A stretch of 64,000 bases of DNA from UBA6107 sp034430175 (GTDB taxonomy: Bacteria; Chloroflexota; Anaerolineae; Anaerolineales; Anaerolineaceae): positions 62,001-126,000 of the forward strand of contig DAOUFI010000032.1 in assembly GCA_034430175.1 (NCBI GenBank), written 5' to 3'. Below are positions 22,532 through 31,854 of the stretch, piece by piece (positions within the stretch are counted from its first letter, which is position 1; every line of letters begins with the position of its first letter). The notes beneath the pieces were generated by a model. It ran no database searches. It worked only from the letters and a program-made list of their open reading frames with translations, and was not told the origin of the DNA. The translations under genes were made by a program, and so were the position numbers.

Positions 22532-25387
22532 ATGGCAAGCAACAAGCAACCAGCTCCGGCACTGCCCGCGAAGCCGGAAATATTGTGGCATACGATGGAA
22601 GCCCATGAGGTTGTCCAAAAATTGGATTGTCAGATTGATAAAGGGCTAACCTCGGAATTGGCTGCACAACGTTTGATTGAATTCGGACCCAACCAACTGG
22701 CTGAAAAACCTCGTGCCTCTTTTTTGGCATTGGTCTTTGATCAATTAAAGAGTTTTGTGATCATCCTTTTGGTGGTGGCATCGATTATTTCCGCAATCCT
22801 GGGTGAATGGGTGGACGCCTGCGTGATTATGGCAATTGTGATTTTGAATGCCGTATTGGGTGTCATTCAGGAATCGCGCGCTGAAGAAGCACTGGCAGCC
22901 TTAAAGAAAATGGCCGCTCCCGATTCACAGGTACTGCGTGGTGGAAAACGGATCACTGTTCGATCCACCCAACTAGTGCCCGGTGATATTGTGTTCCTGG
23001 AAGCCGGCAACTTCATCCCCGCGGATCTGCGCTTGATCGAATCGATGAACTTGCGCATTGACGAAGCCGCGCTTACCGGAGAATCGGTTTCAGTGCAGAA
23101 GAATGCTCTGGCTCACGTGGAGGCAGAAAGCGGTCTGGGCGACCGCAAGAACATCGCTTTCCGCGGCACCGTAGTTACCTATGGCCGTGGCAAAGGCATC
23201 GTTGTTGAAACTGGCATGAACACGCAGCTTGGCAAGATCGCTGAATTGCTCTCGGCAGTTGAAAACGAACAAACCCCGCTGCAAAAGGCGCTCGACAAAC
23301 TCGGAAAAACCCTGGGATGGGCTTGTCTGGTCGTCTGTGCCATTGTTTTTGTCACCGGTTTGATCGAAGGTGGTGATCCTCTCAAGCTATTCATGATTGC
23401 GGTTAGCCTGGCGATTGCCGCCGTGCCCGAAGGTTTGCCGGCTATTGTTACCATCAGCCTGGCGCTGGGCATGCAGGAAATGATCCAGCGACATGCGCTT
23501 ATCCGCCGCCTCTCGTCAGTGGAAACGCTCGGTTCGACCACGGTCATCTGTTCGGATAAGACCGGTACACTCACGCAGAACGAAATGACCGTCACTCGCG
23601 TTTGGGTGGACGGCAACAGTGTTGCAGTTACTGGCCAGGGGTATGCTCCCGAAGGCGACTTTCTGGTCGAAGGTCAGAAGGTAGACCTCGATAAATATCC
23701 AGGCATTCGCACAGCACTGTGGGTGGGCGCTTTGAACAACGATGCCCTCCTTGAAAAAACCGAATCCGAGGATGGAACACTGGATTACAAAATGGTTGGC
23801 GATCCCACCGAAGGCTCGATCCTTGTGGCTGCACTGAAAGCTGGTGGTTTTGCCTCAGCCTTGAACAAAGCATATCCGCGAGTGGAAGAAGTCCCATTCG
23901 ATTCGGAACGCAAACGGATGATCACCATCCACTCAATCGATGACCCAACGAAAGCGGATATCTCTCCATTTGTCGATGAGACACACAAAGATCGCCATGT
24001 GATCGCAATCAAAGGCGCGCCCGATATGGTGCTCAACCTTTGCACCTCCTACCAGCCAATCGATGATGGCGACGCTAAACCGATGGACAAGATCGCCCGC
24101 GACCGTGTGTTGGCAGCCAACGATGCCATGACCAAAGACGCCCTGCGCGTGCTCGGCGTGGCGTATCGATTAGTGGACGACCTACCGGCAGACATCTCCC
24201 CGGATGAACTTGAAAAAGACATGATCTTTGTTGGCTTGATTGGCATGATCGACCCGGCTCGCCAGGAAGTGAAACCAGCGTTGCAGACCGCAGCTAGGGC
24301 GGGTATCCGCACAATCATGATCACTGGCGATTATCCCAACACTGCCCGTGCCATCGCTGAAAGTATTGGCCTGTTGCGTCCGCATCACAAGGTGATGTCT
24401 GGATCTGAACTCGATGAGATTGATGACAAGACGCTCAAAAAAGAGGTGGAAGTCACCGATGTGTTCGCCCGGGTTTCACCGGAACATAAAATGCGTATCG
24501 TCGATGCCCTCAAGGAGAACGGCGAGGTTGTGGCCATGACCGGCGACGGCGTCAACGACGCACCGGCCATCAAACGCGCTGATATCGGCGTCTCGATGGG
24601 GATCACCGGCACTGATGTGGCCAAAGAAACCGCCGACATGGTGCTCACAGATGACAACTACGTCAGTATCGTCTCCGCAGTCGAGCAGGGACGTATCATC
24701 TACTCCAACATCCGAAAATTTGTTTATTACCTCATCTCCTGCAACATGGGTGAGATCTTCATTATCTTCCTGCCCACCGCCTTCGGACGTTTGCTCGTGA
24801 ACTGGATTCCAGGGCTGCAGGGGCTTGGCGCTGAAGCCCTAGCACCGCTGACCGCAATTCAGTTGTTGTGGCTTAACCTGGTCACCGACGGTGCCCCGGC
24901 GCTTGCCCTCGGCACAGAAAAAGGCGATCCAGATATCATGGACCAGAAACCCCGCCCGTCAAAGGAACCGATCATTAACAAAACCATGCTGGTGGGCGTG
25001 ATTACGCAAACCATCGCCATTGCCGGAGCTACCCTCTTCGCCTTCTTCAATGCCCTGCGGCTTGGTCACGACCTGCCCTATGCCGAGACCATGGCTTTTG
25101 CCACGCTGAGCATTTCAGAATTGGTTCGCGCCTTTACCGCGCGCTCTGAACGCTACCCAGTTCTGAAGATCGGTTTATTCAAGAACAAGTGGATGAACCT
25201 GGCTGTGCTCAGTTCGTTGATCATGATCCTGGCTGTGATCTACGTGCCTTTCCTGCAACCCATCTTCCAGACCGAGGCTTTGGGTCTGGCTGAATGGGAA
25301 CTCATCCTACCACTGCTACTCGTCCCCTCGATTGTGGCAGAGTTGACCAAGGTGATTCAGAGCACGGTCGCCAGAAGAAGAAAGTAA
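22532..25387 (+). CDS. Cation-transporting P-type ATPase, calcium (P2) type
   Basis: A 951-residue P-type ATPase. N-terminal cation-ATPase domain, TGES actuator loop (LTGESVSV, about 190), TM4 VPEGLPAIV (about 295) typical of P2A SERCA-like pumps, phosphorylation site CSDKTGTLTQNE (about 343), nucleotide domain KGAPD (about 495), TGD and GDGVNDAPA hinge (about 670), and C-terminal membrane helices with NLVTDGAPALALG. The PEGLP and N-x-x-x-D residues suggest Ca2+ export, although Mg2+ or Na+ cannot be excluded. AAGGAGA precedes ATG. A terminator follows. Confidence 0.92.
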   Translation: MASNKQPAPALPAKPEILWHTMEAHEVVQKLDCQIDKGLTSELAAQRLIEFGPNQLAEKPRASFLALVFDQLKSFVIILLVVASIISAILGEWVDACVIMAIVILNAVLGVIQESRAEEALAALKKMAAPDSQVLRGGKRITVRSTQLVPGDIVFLEAGNFIPADLRLIESMNLRIDEAALTGESVSVQKNALAHVEAESGLGDRKNIAFRGTVVTYGRGKGIVVETGMNTQLGKIAELLSAVENEQTPLQKALDKLGKTLGWACLVVCAIVFVTGLIEGGDPLKLFMIAVSLAIAAVPEGLPAIVTISLALGMQEMIQRHALIRRLSSVETLGSTTVICSDKTGTLTQNEMTVTRVWVDGNSVAVTGQGYAPEGDFLVEGQKVDLDKYPGIRTALWVGALNNDALLEKTESEDGTLDYKMVGDPTEGSILVAALKAGGFASALNKAYPRVEEVPFDSERKRMITIHSIDDPTKADISPFVDETHKDRHVIAIKGAPDMVLNLCTSYQPIDDGDAKPMDKIARDRVLAANDAMTKDALRVLGVAYRLVDDLPADISPDELEKDMIFVGLIGMIDPARQEVKPALQTAARAGIRTIMITGDYPNTARAIAESIGLLRPHHKVMSGSELDEIDDKTLKKEVEVTDVFARVSPEHKMRIVDALKENGEVVAMTGDGVNDAPAIKRADIGVSMGITGTDVAKETADMVLTDDNYVSIVSAVEQGRIIYSNIRKFVYYLISCNMGEIFIIFLPTAFGRLLVNWIPGLQGLGAEALAPLTAIQLLWLNLVTDGAPALALGTEKGDPDIMDQKPRPSKEPIINKTMLVGVITQTIAIAGATLFAFFNALRLGHDLPYAETMAFATLSISELVRAFTARSERYPVLKIGLFKNKWMNLAVLSSLIMILAVIYVPFLQPIFQTEALGLAEWELILPLLLVPSIVAELTKVIQSTVARRRK

Positions 25388-25400
25388 CACCACGTTTCAT

Positions 25401-25433
25401 AAAATCCGCTGGAAGATATCCGGCGGATTTTTT
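25401..25433. terminator. Bidirectional terminator between the P-ATPase and rnhB
   Basis: AAAATCCGCTGG (25401-25412) pairs with CCGGCGGATTTT (25420-25431, one G-U), T-rich on the plus side and A-rich on the other, so it works for both convergent genes. Confidence 0.88.
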
Positions 25434-25446
25434 CGTCCTGTGATCA

Positions 25447-26181
25447 TTATTGGTTTTTCAATCGGCCTTTATTGAATACGGGAAGATCATCTTCATTTGG
25501 TTTTCTGAGCAGGTCGAATACTTTATCGTTCGGGCGCATAGTCGCCATAGGGAAGAAGGTCATGCGGTGCAGTGGTGTGGCACCCAGTTCCTTCAACGCG
25601 GACTGATGGACATGGGTTCCGTACCCCTTATGTTTGGCAAAGCCAAAGCCCGGGAATTTCAGATCAAGATCGCGCATCCACTCGTCACGGGTATGCTTGG
25701 CCAGGATCGAAGCTGCCGCTATGCTCAAACTGCGCTGGTCGCCTTTGATGAGCGCGGTCTGCGGCAGGTCGGTGTCTGGCAGGAACAGAGCATCGATGAG
25801 CAGGTGTTTGGGGGTATGCTTCAAACTATCCAAGGCGCGCTGCATGGCAAGCCTGGTTGCCGGCACAATACCATAGCAGTCGATTTCGTTGTTGCTACTG
25901 AATCCACAGCTCCAATCAAGTGCGTGGTATTCGATGACCAGGGTGAGTTCAGCACGGCGTTCCGGGCTTAATTGCTTTGAATCCCGCACACCCTCCAGTG
26001 CATTCAAGACCTTTTCATCATTGGGGAGGATCACTGCCGCGGCAGCCACTGGTCCAGCCCAGCAACCCCGTCCGGCTTCGTCAAGTCCGGCTACCAGGTT
26101 CACCCCCTGCGCCCACAGCGCGGATTCGAAGGTGAGGTTGGGCGCGGGTGGGATGAGCGCCGGATCAATGCGGCCGGGCAT
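25447..26181 (-). CDS. rnhB: Ribonuclease HII
   Basis: A 244-residue endonuclease that nicks RNA in RNA-DNA hybrids and removes single ribonucleotides from DNA. The type 2 signature LDEAGRGCWAGPV carries the catalytic Asp-Glu, followed by VRDSKQLSPERR and the D in LIDALFLP; the family's last acidic residue lies near HTRDEWM. It overlaps the upstream glycosyltransferase by 17 bases, implying translational coupling. Confidence 0.94.
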   Translation of the reverse strand: MPGRIDPALIPPAPNLTFESALWAQGVNLVAGLDEAGRGCWAGPVAAAAVILPNDEKVLNALEGVRDSKQLSPERRAELTLVIEYHALDWSCGFSSNNEIDCYGIVPATRLAMQRALDSLKHTPKHLLIDALFLPDTDLPQTALIKGDQRSLSIAAASILAKHTRDEWMRDLDLKFPGFGFAKHKGYGTHVHQSALKELGATPLHRMTFFPMATMRPNDKVFDLLRKPNEDDLPVFNKGRLKNQ

Positions 26182-26911
26182 AATCTCCGCGGCGCAGCTT
26201 ACGGCGGATGAGCAGGAGGTCCAGGGCCATACGTATCGAGTCGCGCAGCACGTGTACCTTGCTACCCTGGTGATAATACCAGTGGATCGGTACCTCGGTC
26301 ACCTTCATTTTCATCTGACGGGCGATGGCCAGTATCTCTACATCAAAGGTCCAACCGGGGATGGTCATTTTAGGGAATAGGATCTCCGCGGCTTTAGCGG
26401 TGAAGCACTTGAAACCACATTGTGTGTCGTTGAGGTCCGGTAGCACCAAAAACTGGACCAGACCGTTGAAGACGCGTCCGATCAGGTGGCGGTAAAGCGG
26501 TTCATCGTAGCGGACGGCACCCTTAGCCTCACGGGAGGCGATGGCGATATCGTATCCGCTTTGCCGCGGTGGTAGGAAGTGCGCGATCTCCTCAATGGGC
26601 ATGGAAAGGTCCACGTCACAGACGAAACGATAGTCACCCTTCGCTTCGAGCATGCCGCGTTGCACGGCCAGACCCTTGCCGGGGGTATCTGAATGCAGCA
26701 CCCTGACGTAAGGGTGACTGGACGCGAAATCGGACGCAATCTGCAGGGTATTGTCGGTGCTGGCGTTTTCAACGACCAATATTTCGGCGGGAAAACCCTG
26801 GTTTTTGATGAATGAATCCGCTGAGGTTAGCGCCGCAAGCAGGCGGTTCTCCTCGTTGTGGGCGGGAAAGATGATTGAAAGAGTGGGGTTCGCGTTTTGG
26901 GTACCGGCCAT
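26165..26911 (-). CDS. Family 2 glycosyltransferase (dolichyl-phosphate-sugar synthase-like)
   Basis: A 248-residue GT-A fold transferase. LSIIFPAHNEENRL opens the nucleotide-sugar domain, VENASTDNT gives the first Asp, and CDVDLSMPIEE gives the DxD metal motif. The C-terminal half ends in FDVEILAIARQMK and EVPIHWYY, as in ALG5/DPM1-like enzymes that load a sugar onto a polyprenyl phosphate. No membrane helices, so a peripheral membrane protein is likely. It overlaps rnhB. Confidence 0.85.
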   Translation of the reverse strand: MAGTQNANPTLSIIFPAHNEENRLLAALTSADSFIKNQGFPAEILVVENASTDNTLQIASDFASSHPYVRVLHSDTPGKGLAVQRGMLEAKGDYRFVCDVDLSMPIEEIAHFLPPRQSGYDIAIASREAKGAVRYDEPLYRHLIGRVFNGLVQFLVLPDLNDTQCGFKCFTAKAAEILFPKMTIPGWTFDVEILAIARQMKMKVTEVPIHWYYHQGSKVHVLRDSIRMALDLLLIRRKLRRGDYARPH

Positions 26912-27021
26912 ACGATTATTATAAATGGGAATCCTTGAACAATGGTTTAATGATTGATAATTATTTAGTCGTTTCTATAAAAAGTGGAATTTCATTATAT
27001 TAATCTCCGCTAAGGGTCACA

Positions 27022-27050
27022 TTGATAGCCCTCTGACCACGTGGTAGAAT
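27022..27050 (+). promoter_or_regulatory. Promoter of the pdxS-pdxT operon
   Basis: TTGATA (27022-27027) and TAGAAT (27045-27050) are separated by an optimal 17 bases, 59 bases before the pdxS ATG. Confidence 0.65.
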
Positions 27051-27067
27051 CACGGTGGAGTAAATTG

Positions 27068-27103
27068 CCTCCTGCCCGAGCGGCAGTGAGATATATCTGG
27101 AGG
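27068..27103 (+). promoter_or_regulatory. pdxS leader hairpin that can mask the ribosome binding site
   Basis: CTGCC/GGCAG (27072-27076 with 27082-27086) forms a small hairpin. CCTCC (27068-27072) is complementary to the GGAGG of the ribosome binding site (27099-27103), so an extended fold would occlude it. No known riboswitch match. Confidence 0.35.
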
Positions 27104-27108
27104 TAGCT

Positions 27109-27996
27109 ATGGAACAGACAACTGGTTCATTCGAAGTCAAGAAAGGCCTGGCTCAAATGTTGAAAGGCGGCGTGATCATGGATGTGGTCAACGTCGAGCA
27201 TGCCAAGATCGCCGAAGATGCCGGCGCCTGCGCTGTGATGGCGCTCGAACGCGTCCCTGCTGATATCCGAGCTGATGGCGGCGTGGCCCGCATGAGCGAC
27301 CCTGAAATGATCCAGAAGATCATGGACGCGGTCAGCATCCCCGTGATGGCCAAGTGCCGCATCGGTCACTTTGTCGAAGCCCAGATTCTCGAAGCCATCG
27401 GTGTGGATTACATCGATGAATCCGAAGTGCTTACCCCCGCGGATGAGGCTCATCACATCAACAAACACGATTTTAAAGTGCCGTTCGTGTGCGGCTGCCG
27501 TAACCTGGGCGAAGCCCTGCGCCGTGTGGGTGAAGGCGCTGCCATGATCCGCACGAAGGGTGAAGCCGGCACAGGTGATGTTGTCGAAGCCGTACGCCAT
27601 GCCCGTTCCGTGCTGGGCGAGATCCGCAAGCTGCAGAACATGCCCGAAGAAGAAGTGATGGCCTTCGCCAAAGAGATCGGCGCTCCATACGAGTTGCTGA
27701 TGGAAACCCGTAAACTGGGCCGTCTGCCTGTGGTCAATTTTGCCGCCGGTGGCATTGCCACTCCAGCCGACGCTGCCCTGATGATGCAGTTGGGTGTTGA
27801 TGGCGTCTTTGTTGGCTCCGGCATCTTCAAGTCTGGTGATCCAGCCAAACGCGCCTCCGCCATCGTCAAAGCCACCACCCACTACCAGGATGCCAAGATC
27901 CTGGCTGAGGTCAGCCGTAACCTGGGCGGACCGATGGTCGGTCGCTCCGTCTCCAGCCTCCCCGAAGAGGAAAAACTCGCCACGCGAGGTTGGTAA
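27109..27996 (+). CDS. pdxS: Pyridoxal 5'-phosphate synthase subunit PdxS
   Basis: A 295-residue TIM-barrel synthase that builds PLP from ribose 5-phosphate, glyceraldehyde 3-phosphate and ammonia. Visible: the Lys in MLKGGVIMDV, the second lysine in MAKCRIGHFVEAQILEA, EGAAMIRTKGEAGTG and VGSGIFKS. Length and sequence match PdxS/SNZ throughout. GGAGGT stands just before ATG. Its partner glutaminase pdxT starts 5 bases after the stop. Confidence 0.97.
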   Translation: MEQTTGSFEVKKGLAQMLKGGVIMDVVNVEHAKIAEDAGACAVMALERVPADIRADGGVARMSDPEMIQKIMDAVSIPVMAKCRIGHFVEAQILEAIGVDYIDESEVLTPADEAHHINKHDFKVPFVCGCRNLGEALRRVGEGAAMIRTKGEAGTGDVVEAVRHARSVLGEIRKLQNMPEEEVMAFAKEIGAPYELLMETRKLGRLPVVNFAAGGIATPADAALMMQLGVDGVFVGSGIFKSGDPAKRASAIVKATTHYQDAKILAEVSRNLGGPMVGRSVSSLPEEEKLATRGW

Positions 27997-28001
27997 GCCC
28001 T

Positions 28002-28577
28002 ATGAAGATCGGCGTCCTGGCATTACAGGGAGACTTCGCGGAACACCAGGTTATGCTCGAAACCCTCGGAGCTGAGGTGGCGCAGGTGCGCCTGGCCAGC
28101 CATCTGGAAGACCTGAACGGTTTGATCATCCCCGGCGGCGAGTCCACCACGATTGGCAAACTCGCCACTGATTTCGGTTTGATGGAGCCTTTACGCGAGT
28201 TTGGACGGAAGCACGCCATTTGGGGCACCTGCGCCGGAGCCATCTTCCTCTCGAAGGACGCGCGCCGTAAGCAGCCCCTGCTGGAGTTGATGGACATCGT
28301 TGTCGAACGAAACGCTTTCGGACGCCAGGTGGACAGCTTTGAGGTTGACCTGAAGATTCCGGCCATTGCCGGTAAGACCTCAGAGGATCCTTACCACGCT
28401 GTGTTTATCCGCGCCCCGTTGATCGAGAGCGTGGGGACGGGTGTGGAGATCCTTTCGACGCTTGATGATGGACGCATCGTCGCTGCCCGCCAGGGTAAGT
28501 TGCTGGCAACGTCATTCCATCCGGAATTAACCCGCGATGATCGCTTCCACCGATACTTTTTGGAGATGTCGCGATAA
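28002..28577 (+). CDS. pdxT: Pyridoxal 5'-phosphate synthase glutaminase subunit PdxT
   Basis: A 191-residue class I glutaminase that supplies ammonia to PdxS. It opens MKIGVLALQGDFAEH, has PGGESTT near 45, the nucleophile Cys in WGTCAGAI and the His-Glu pair in SFHPELT. ATG 28002 was chosen; the in-frame TTG at 27990 would abut GAGG without spacing and adds non-family residues. Confidence 0.96.
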   Translation: MKIGVLALQGDFAEHQVMLETLGAEVAQVRLASHLEDLNGLIIPGGESTTIGKLATDFGLMEPLREFGRKHAIWGTCAGAIFLSKDARRKQPLLELMDIVVERNAFGRQVDSFEVDLKIPAIAGKTSEDPYHAVFIRAPLIESVGTGVEILSTLDDGRIVAARQGKLLATSFHPELTRDDRFHRYFLEMSR

Positions 28578-28618
28578 ATGTTCGACCGTTAGCCTGGTAC
28601 GACCTGCCACAACTGGCA

Positions 28619-29521
28619 ATGTACCGCAGCCGAGTTTCCAGCTTCAATCACGCCCAACTTCTCACCCATGGAAACCCCATCGGTTTTACGGCCATCACCA
28701 CACGCCTGAATGACGCTGCCACTGGCAGCGTGGAAGCCGTCTGCAGCGGGGAAGAGCAAACGCTCATCGCCCAGGCTGAGCACTCGCTGGGCGACCGTTC
28801 TGCCCGTCTGAATTTCATCACCCCTGAACCCTTTGAAGATCACCCTGGCCTGATGGCGCTCCTCGACTTCATGTGCATCCGCACTGGTGAGATGGGGGCG
28901 GCCAGCCTGCTGGCTGAGGTGCGCGAATCGAGTCAACTGCTTGAGACCTTCCGCCGTAGCGGATTCAACATTTGCGGATGGGAGACCATCTGGCGCTTCC
29001 CAATGGGATTCGCGGTGGAACATGTTGATGGGACCGAAAATGGATGGGCGAAAACTTCTCTCAAGGAAGAGGCTGCGGTGCATTCGCTTTACAGCACATT
29101 GGTGCCGCCGATCTTGCAGACCGTGGAACCTTACCAGAGCGACATTGACCATACCCTGGTTTACCGGCAGGGTGGCGATATCCTGGCATGCGTGATGAGT
29201 GTGATCGGTCCTCGAGGAATTTACCTGAAGCCGGTCATCCATCCGTCGTTGAGCGATCCCAGCGGAATGTTGGTTGAACTGGTAGGTCTGTTCGGCTCAA
29301 CGGGTAAACCGGTTTATCTGCAGATGCGTTCCTATCAGGCCTGGATGACCACGTTTTTGGAAGACATGAAGGCCGAATCAACCACCCATTTTGCATTAAT
29401 GTCGCACCGTCTGGCCATCCCCCAGTACGCCACCGAGGAACAGCCGGAACTGGTCGTGAAGCACAGACGGATTCAGGCTACCTCTCCGATCGTTCAGAAG
29501 AATTCGCAAATTGGTCAGTAG
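28619..29521 (+). CDS. GNAT-like protein, probable acetyltransferase; true start uncertain
   Basis: A protein of about 300 residues with a loose GNAT pattern: an N-terminal strand-helix, MCIRTGEMGAASLLAEV, and later WETIWRFP and GIYLKPVIHP. No strict acetyl-CoA P-loop is visible, so it may be a diverged member. The first ordinary start codon in frame is ATG 28619, but the upstream in-frame codons from about 28574 read INVRPLAWYDLPQLA, which looks like a genuine GNAT N-terminus. GGAG at 28562-28565 sits 8 bases before an ATA codon at 28574. Either a rare ATA start is used or one base is missing near 28578. It follows pdxT closely. Confidence 0.6.
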   Translation: MYRSRVSSFNHAQLLTHGNPIGFTAITTRLNDAATGSVEAVCSGEEQTLIAQAEHSLGDRSARLNFITPEPFEDHPGLMALLDFMCIRTGEMGAASLLAEVRESSQLLETFRRSGFNICGWETIWRFPMGFAVEHVDGTENGWAKTSLKEEAAVHSLYSTLVPPILQTVEPYQSDIDHTLVYRQGGDILACVMSVIGPRGIYLKPVIHPSLSDPSGMLVELVGLFGSTGKPVYLQMRSYQAWMTTFLEDMKAESTTHFALMSHRLAIPQYATEEQPELVVKHRRIQATSPIVQKNSQIGQ

Positions 29522-29556
29522 CCAAGAATCAATTTTCGTCAGATAATAAAGGTAGT

Positions 29557-31194
29557 ATGACACAAAAGAGAATTACAGATGACCTGCATGCGCTGATGGC
29601 CGTACTTCCTTCGCGTATTGTCGAAGCGTTGACCGAAGCCAACAACAGCGATAACCTGCTCGAGATCGTGCTTGATCTCGGACGTTTGCCCATGGCCCGT
29701 TTCGTGGACAAGGAACTGGCGTTGAGCGACAAAGAAGTGGAGCGCGCCGATATCGACTACGTGGTTTCACGCATCGGTGAATTTGACGCCGACAACCGCG
29801 CCGGTCTGGAGCGTACCCTCCACCGCATTTCCGCTATCCGCAATCGCCACAGCACCATCGTCGGGCTCACCTGCCGGGTGGGCCGTGCCGTTTATGGCAC
29901 CATCGACATCATCCAAGACCTGGTCGAATCGGGGAAAAGTATATTATTGCTCGGTAAACCGGGTATAGGCAAGACCACCATGCTGCGTGAATCGGCGCGT
30001 ATTCTGGCTGAGAGCAAACGCGTCATCATCGTCGATACTTCCAACGAGATCGGCGGTGACGGCGACGTGCCGCACCCCGCGGTGGGCAAGGCGCGCCGTA
30101 TGCAGGTGGCGACCCCATCATTGCAGCACGAGGTGATGATCGAGGCTGTGGAGAATCACAATCCCGAAGTCATCGTCATTGACGAGATCGGTCGCGAGCT
30201 TGAAGCCTTAGCCGCTCGCACGATTGCCGAACGCGGGGTGCAGTTGGTGGCAACAGCGCACGGACGTACACTCGAAAATCTGTTGCTCAACCCCACCCTG
30301 TCTGACCTGGTGGGCGGTATTGAATCCGTGACACTTTCAGATGAAGAAGCTCGCCGCCGCGGTACCCAGAAGACCGTGCTTGAACGGCGATCCCCGCCAA
30401 CCTTTGATGTACTGATCGAATTGCAGGAGCGCGACCGTCTGGTGGTGCATCCAGACGTGGCCGCCGCGGTCGATACGCTGGTACGCGGCTATCCCATCCA
30501 GCCGGAGATTCGCTCACGCGACGCCAACGACGAAATCCACATCGAAAAGGCTGCCAAGGTACCTGCGGCCAACCGGTCTTCCTCGCAAGGCACCCGCCGC
30601 AGCTATGCCAATGGTTTTGAAGAACAAACGCTGAATGAGCAACAGAACTATCCACCGCGTCGTACAACATCTTCCCGTTACGAGCGGGTGGTCTCTGAAG
30701 CCAATGAACACAGCTCGCCGTTGGGGTCGAGGCGCACGCTACGTATCTATCCTTACGGCGTAGCCCGCAACCGTCTGGAACAATCTGCGCATCACCTTGG
30801 TGTACCGATACAGGTGTGCAAGAACGTGGATGAAGCCGATGTTGTTATCACCCTGCGCACCTATTACCGTTCGCGCCAGGAACCCATTGTGGACGCTGAG
30901 TCACGCGGAATACCCATCTTTGTGTTGCGCGCCAACACCATCAACCAGATGGAACAATCCCTGGCAGAGATGTTCAACCTGCCCCAGGATAGCATGAGCG
31001 CCAATTATGAATCCATCACCAACCAGACGGAATCGGCTATCCAGGCTGTGCTCAATGGTCAACGCTGGGTGGACCTGCCCCCAGCTGCGGCCAATGTGAG
31101 GCGCATCCAACACGAAATGGCGCGCCAGGCTGAACTGGTGTCGCAATCTTACGGTAAAGAACCCAATCGCAGAGTACGTATCTTCCGCGAGTAA
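29557..31194 (+). CDS. SpoIIIAA/Ycf45-type AAA ATPase with C-terminal R3H domain
   Basis: A 545-residue cytoplasmic ATPase. The Walker A loop is LLLGKPGIGKTTMLRE (about 128-143), Walker B VIVIDEIGRE (about 206), and a VATAHG sensor follows (about 231). The region from 320 to 420 is a charged, low-conservation linker. Near the C-terminus an R3H-like helix pair, with R in LPPAAANVRRIQHEMAR, suggests single-stranded nucleic acid binding. Homologues occur in cyanobacteria, plastids (Ycf45) and Chloroflexota; the role is not settled. Followed 11 bases later by tmk, so they are likely cotranscribed. Confidence 0.85.
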   Translation: MTQKRITDDLHALMAVLPSRIVEALTEANNSDNLLEIVLDLGRLPMARFVDKELALSDKEVERADIDYVVSRIGEFDADNRAGLERTLHRISAIRNRHSTIVGLTCRVGRAVYGTIDIIQDLVESGKSILLLGKPGIGKTTMLRESARILAESKRVIIVDTSNEIGGDGDVPHPAVGKARRMQVATPSLQHEVMIEAVENHNPEVIVIDEIGRELEALAARTIAERGVQLVATAHGRTLENLLLNPTLSDLVGGIESVTLSDEEARRRGTQKTVLERRSPPTFDVLIELQERDRLVVHPDVAAAVDTLVRGYPIQPEIRSRDANDEIHIEKAAKVPAANRSSSQGTRRSYANGFEEQTLNEQQNYPPRRTTSSRYERVVSEANEHSSPLGSRRTLRIYPYGVARNRLEQSAHHLGVPIQVCKNVDEADVVITLRTYYRSRQEPIVDAESRGIPIFVLRANTINQMEQSLAEMFNLPQDSMSANYESITNQTESAIQAVLNGQRWVDLPPAAANVRRIQHEMARQAELVSQSYGKEPNRRVRIFRE

Positions 31195-31205
31195 ACGAGG
31201 ACGGT

Positions 31206-31835
31206 ATGTTCATCACAATCGAAGGCCCCGATGGCAGTGGCAAGTCCATGCAAATCCCTCCCCTGGCGGAGTATCTCCGCAAGCAGGGTTATGAAGTGCT
31301 GACCACCCGTGAACCCGGCGGCACCTCTATTGGCGACCAGATCCGTCAGGTGATCATGAAACTCGGCAACACCTCGATGGACCCCCGCACAGAAATCCTG
31401 CTCTTTTGCGCTGCCCGCGCCCAGATCGTCTCTGAGGTGCTCCTCCCCAACCTGGAACGCGGTGTGATCGTCATCAGCGACCGTTACGCCGATTCCACTC
31501 TGGCCTACCAGGGATACGGGCACGGCCTTGATCTGGATGTGCTGCGGCAGATCCTCAAGTTCGCCACCCGGGACCTTCGACCCGACCTGACACTGCTACT
31601 CGACATTGATGCCGAAGAGGGGTTGCGCCGGCGTCAGAACAGTGGTGGCGAGTGGAATCGCCTCGATGCCTACAACCTTGCCTTCCACCAGCGTGTACAT
31701 GCGGGTTACCACGAGCTGGTCCAGCTGGAACCGGAGCGTTGGGTGGTGGTGGATGGAAAACAGCCTCCCGATAATGTGCAAATCGAACTGCAGAAGATCG
31801 TTTTGCAGCGGATCGTCGAATTTAGTAAAAAATAA
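31206..31835 (+). CDS. tmk: Thymidylate kinase
   Basis: A 209-residue kinase converting dTMP to dTDP. P-loop EGPDGSGKS (residues 6-14), the DR motif in ISDRYADSTLAYQG (about 92), TREPGGTSIG (about 37) and RRRQ lid region (about 145). The residue after GSGK is Ser rather than the more usual Thr, a conservative change. Same operon as the R3H ATPase and the following lipoprotein. Confidence 0.94.
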   Translation: MFITIEGPDGSGKSMQIPPLAEYLRKQGYEVLTTREPGGTSIGDQIRQVIMKLGNTSMDPRTEILLFCAARAQIVSEVLLPNLERGVIVISDRYADSTLAYQGYGHGLDLDVLRQILKFATRDLRPDLTLLLDIDAEEGLRRRQNSGGEWNRLDAYNLAFHQRVHAGYHELVQLEPERWVVVDGKQPPDNVQIELQKIVLQRIVEFSKK

Positions 31836-31854
31836 GTTGTGAGAGGAAACTAAC

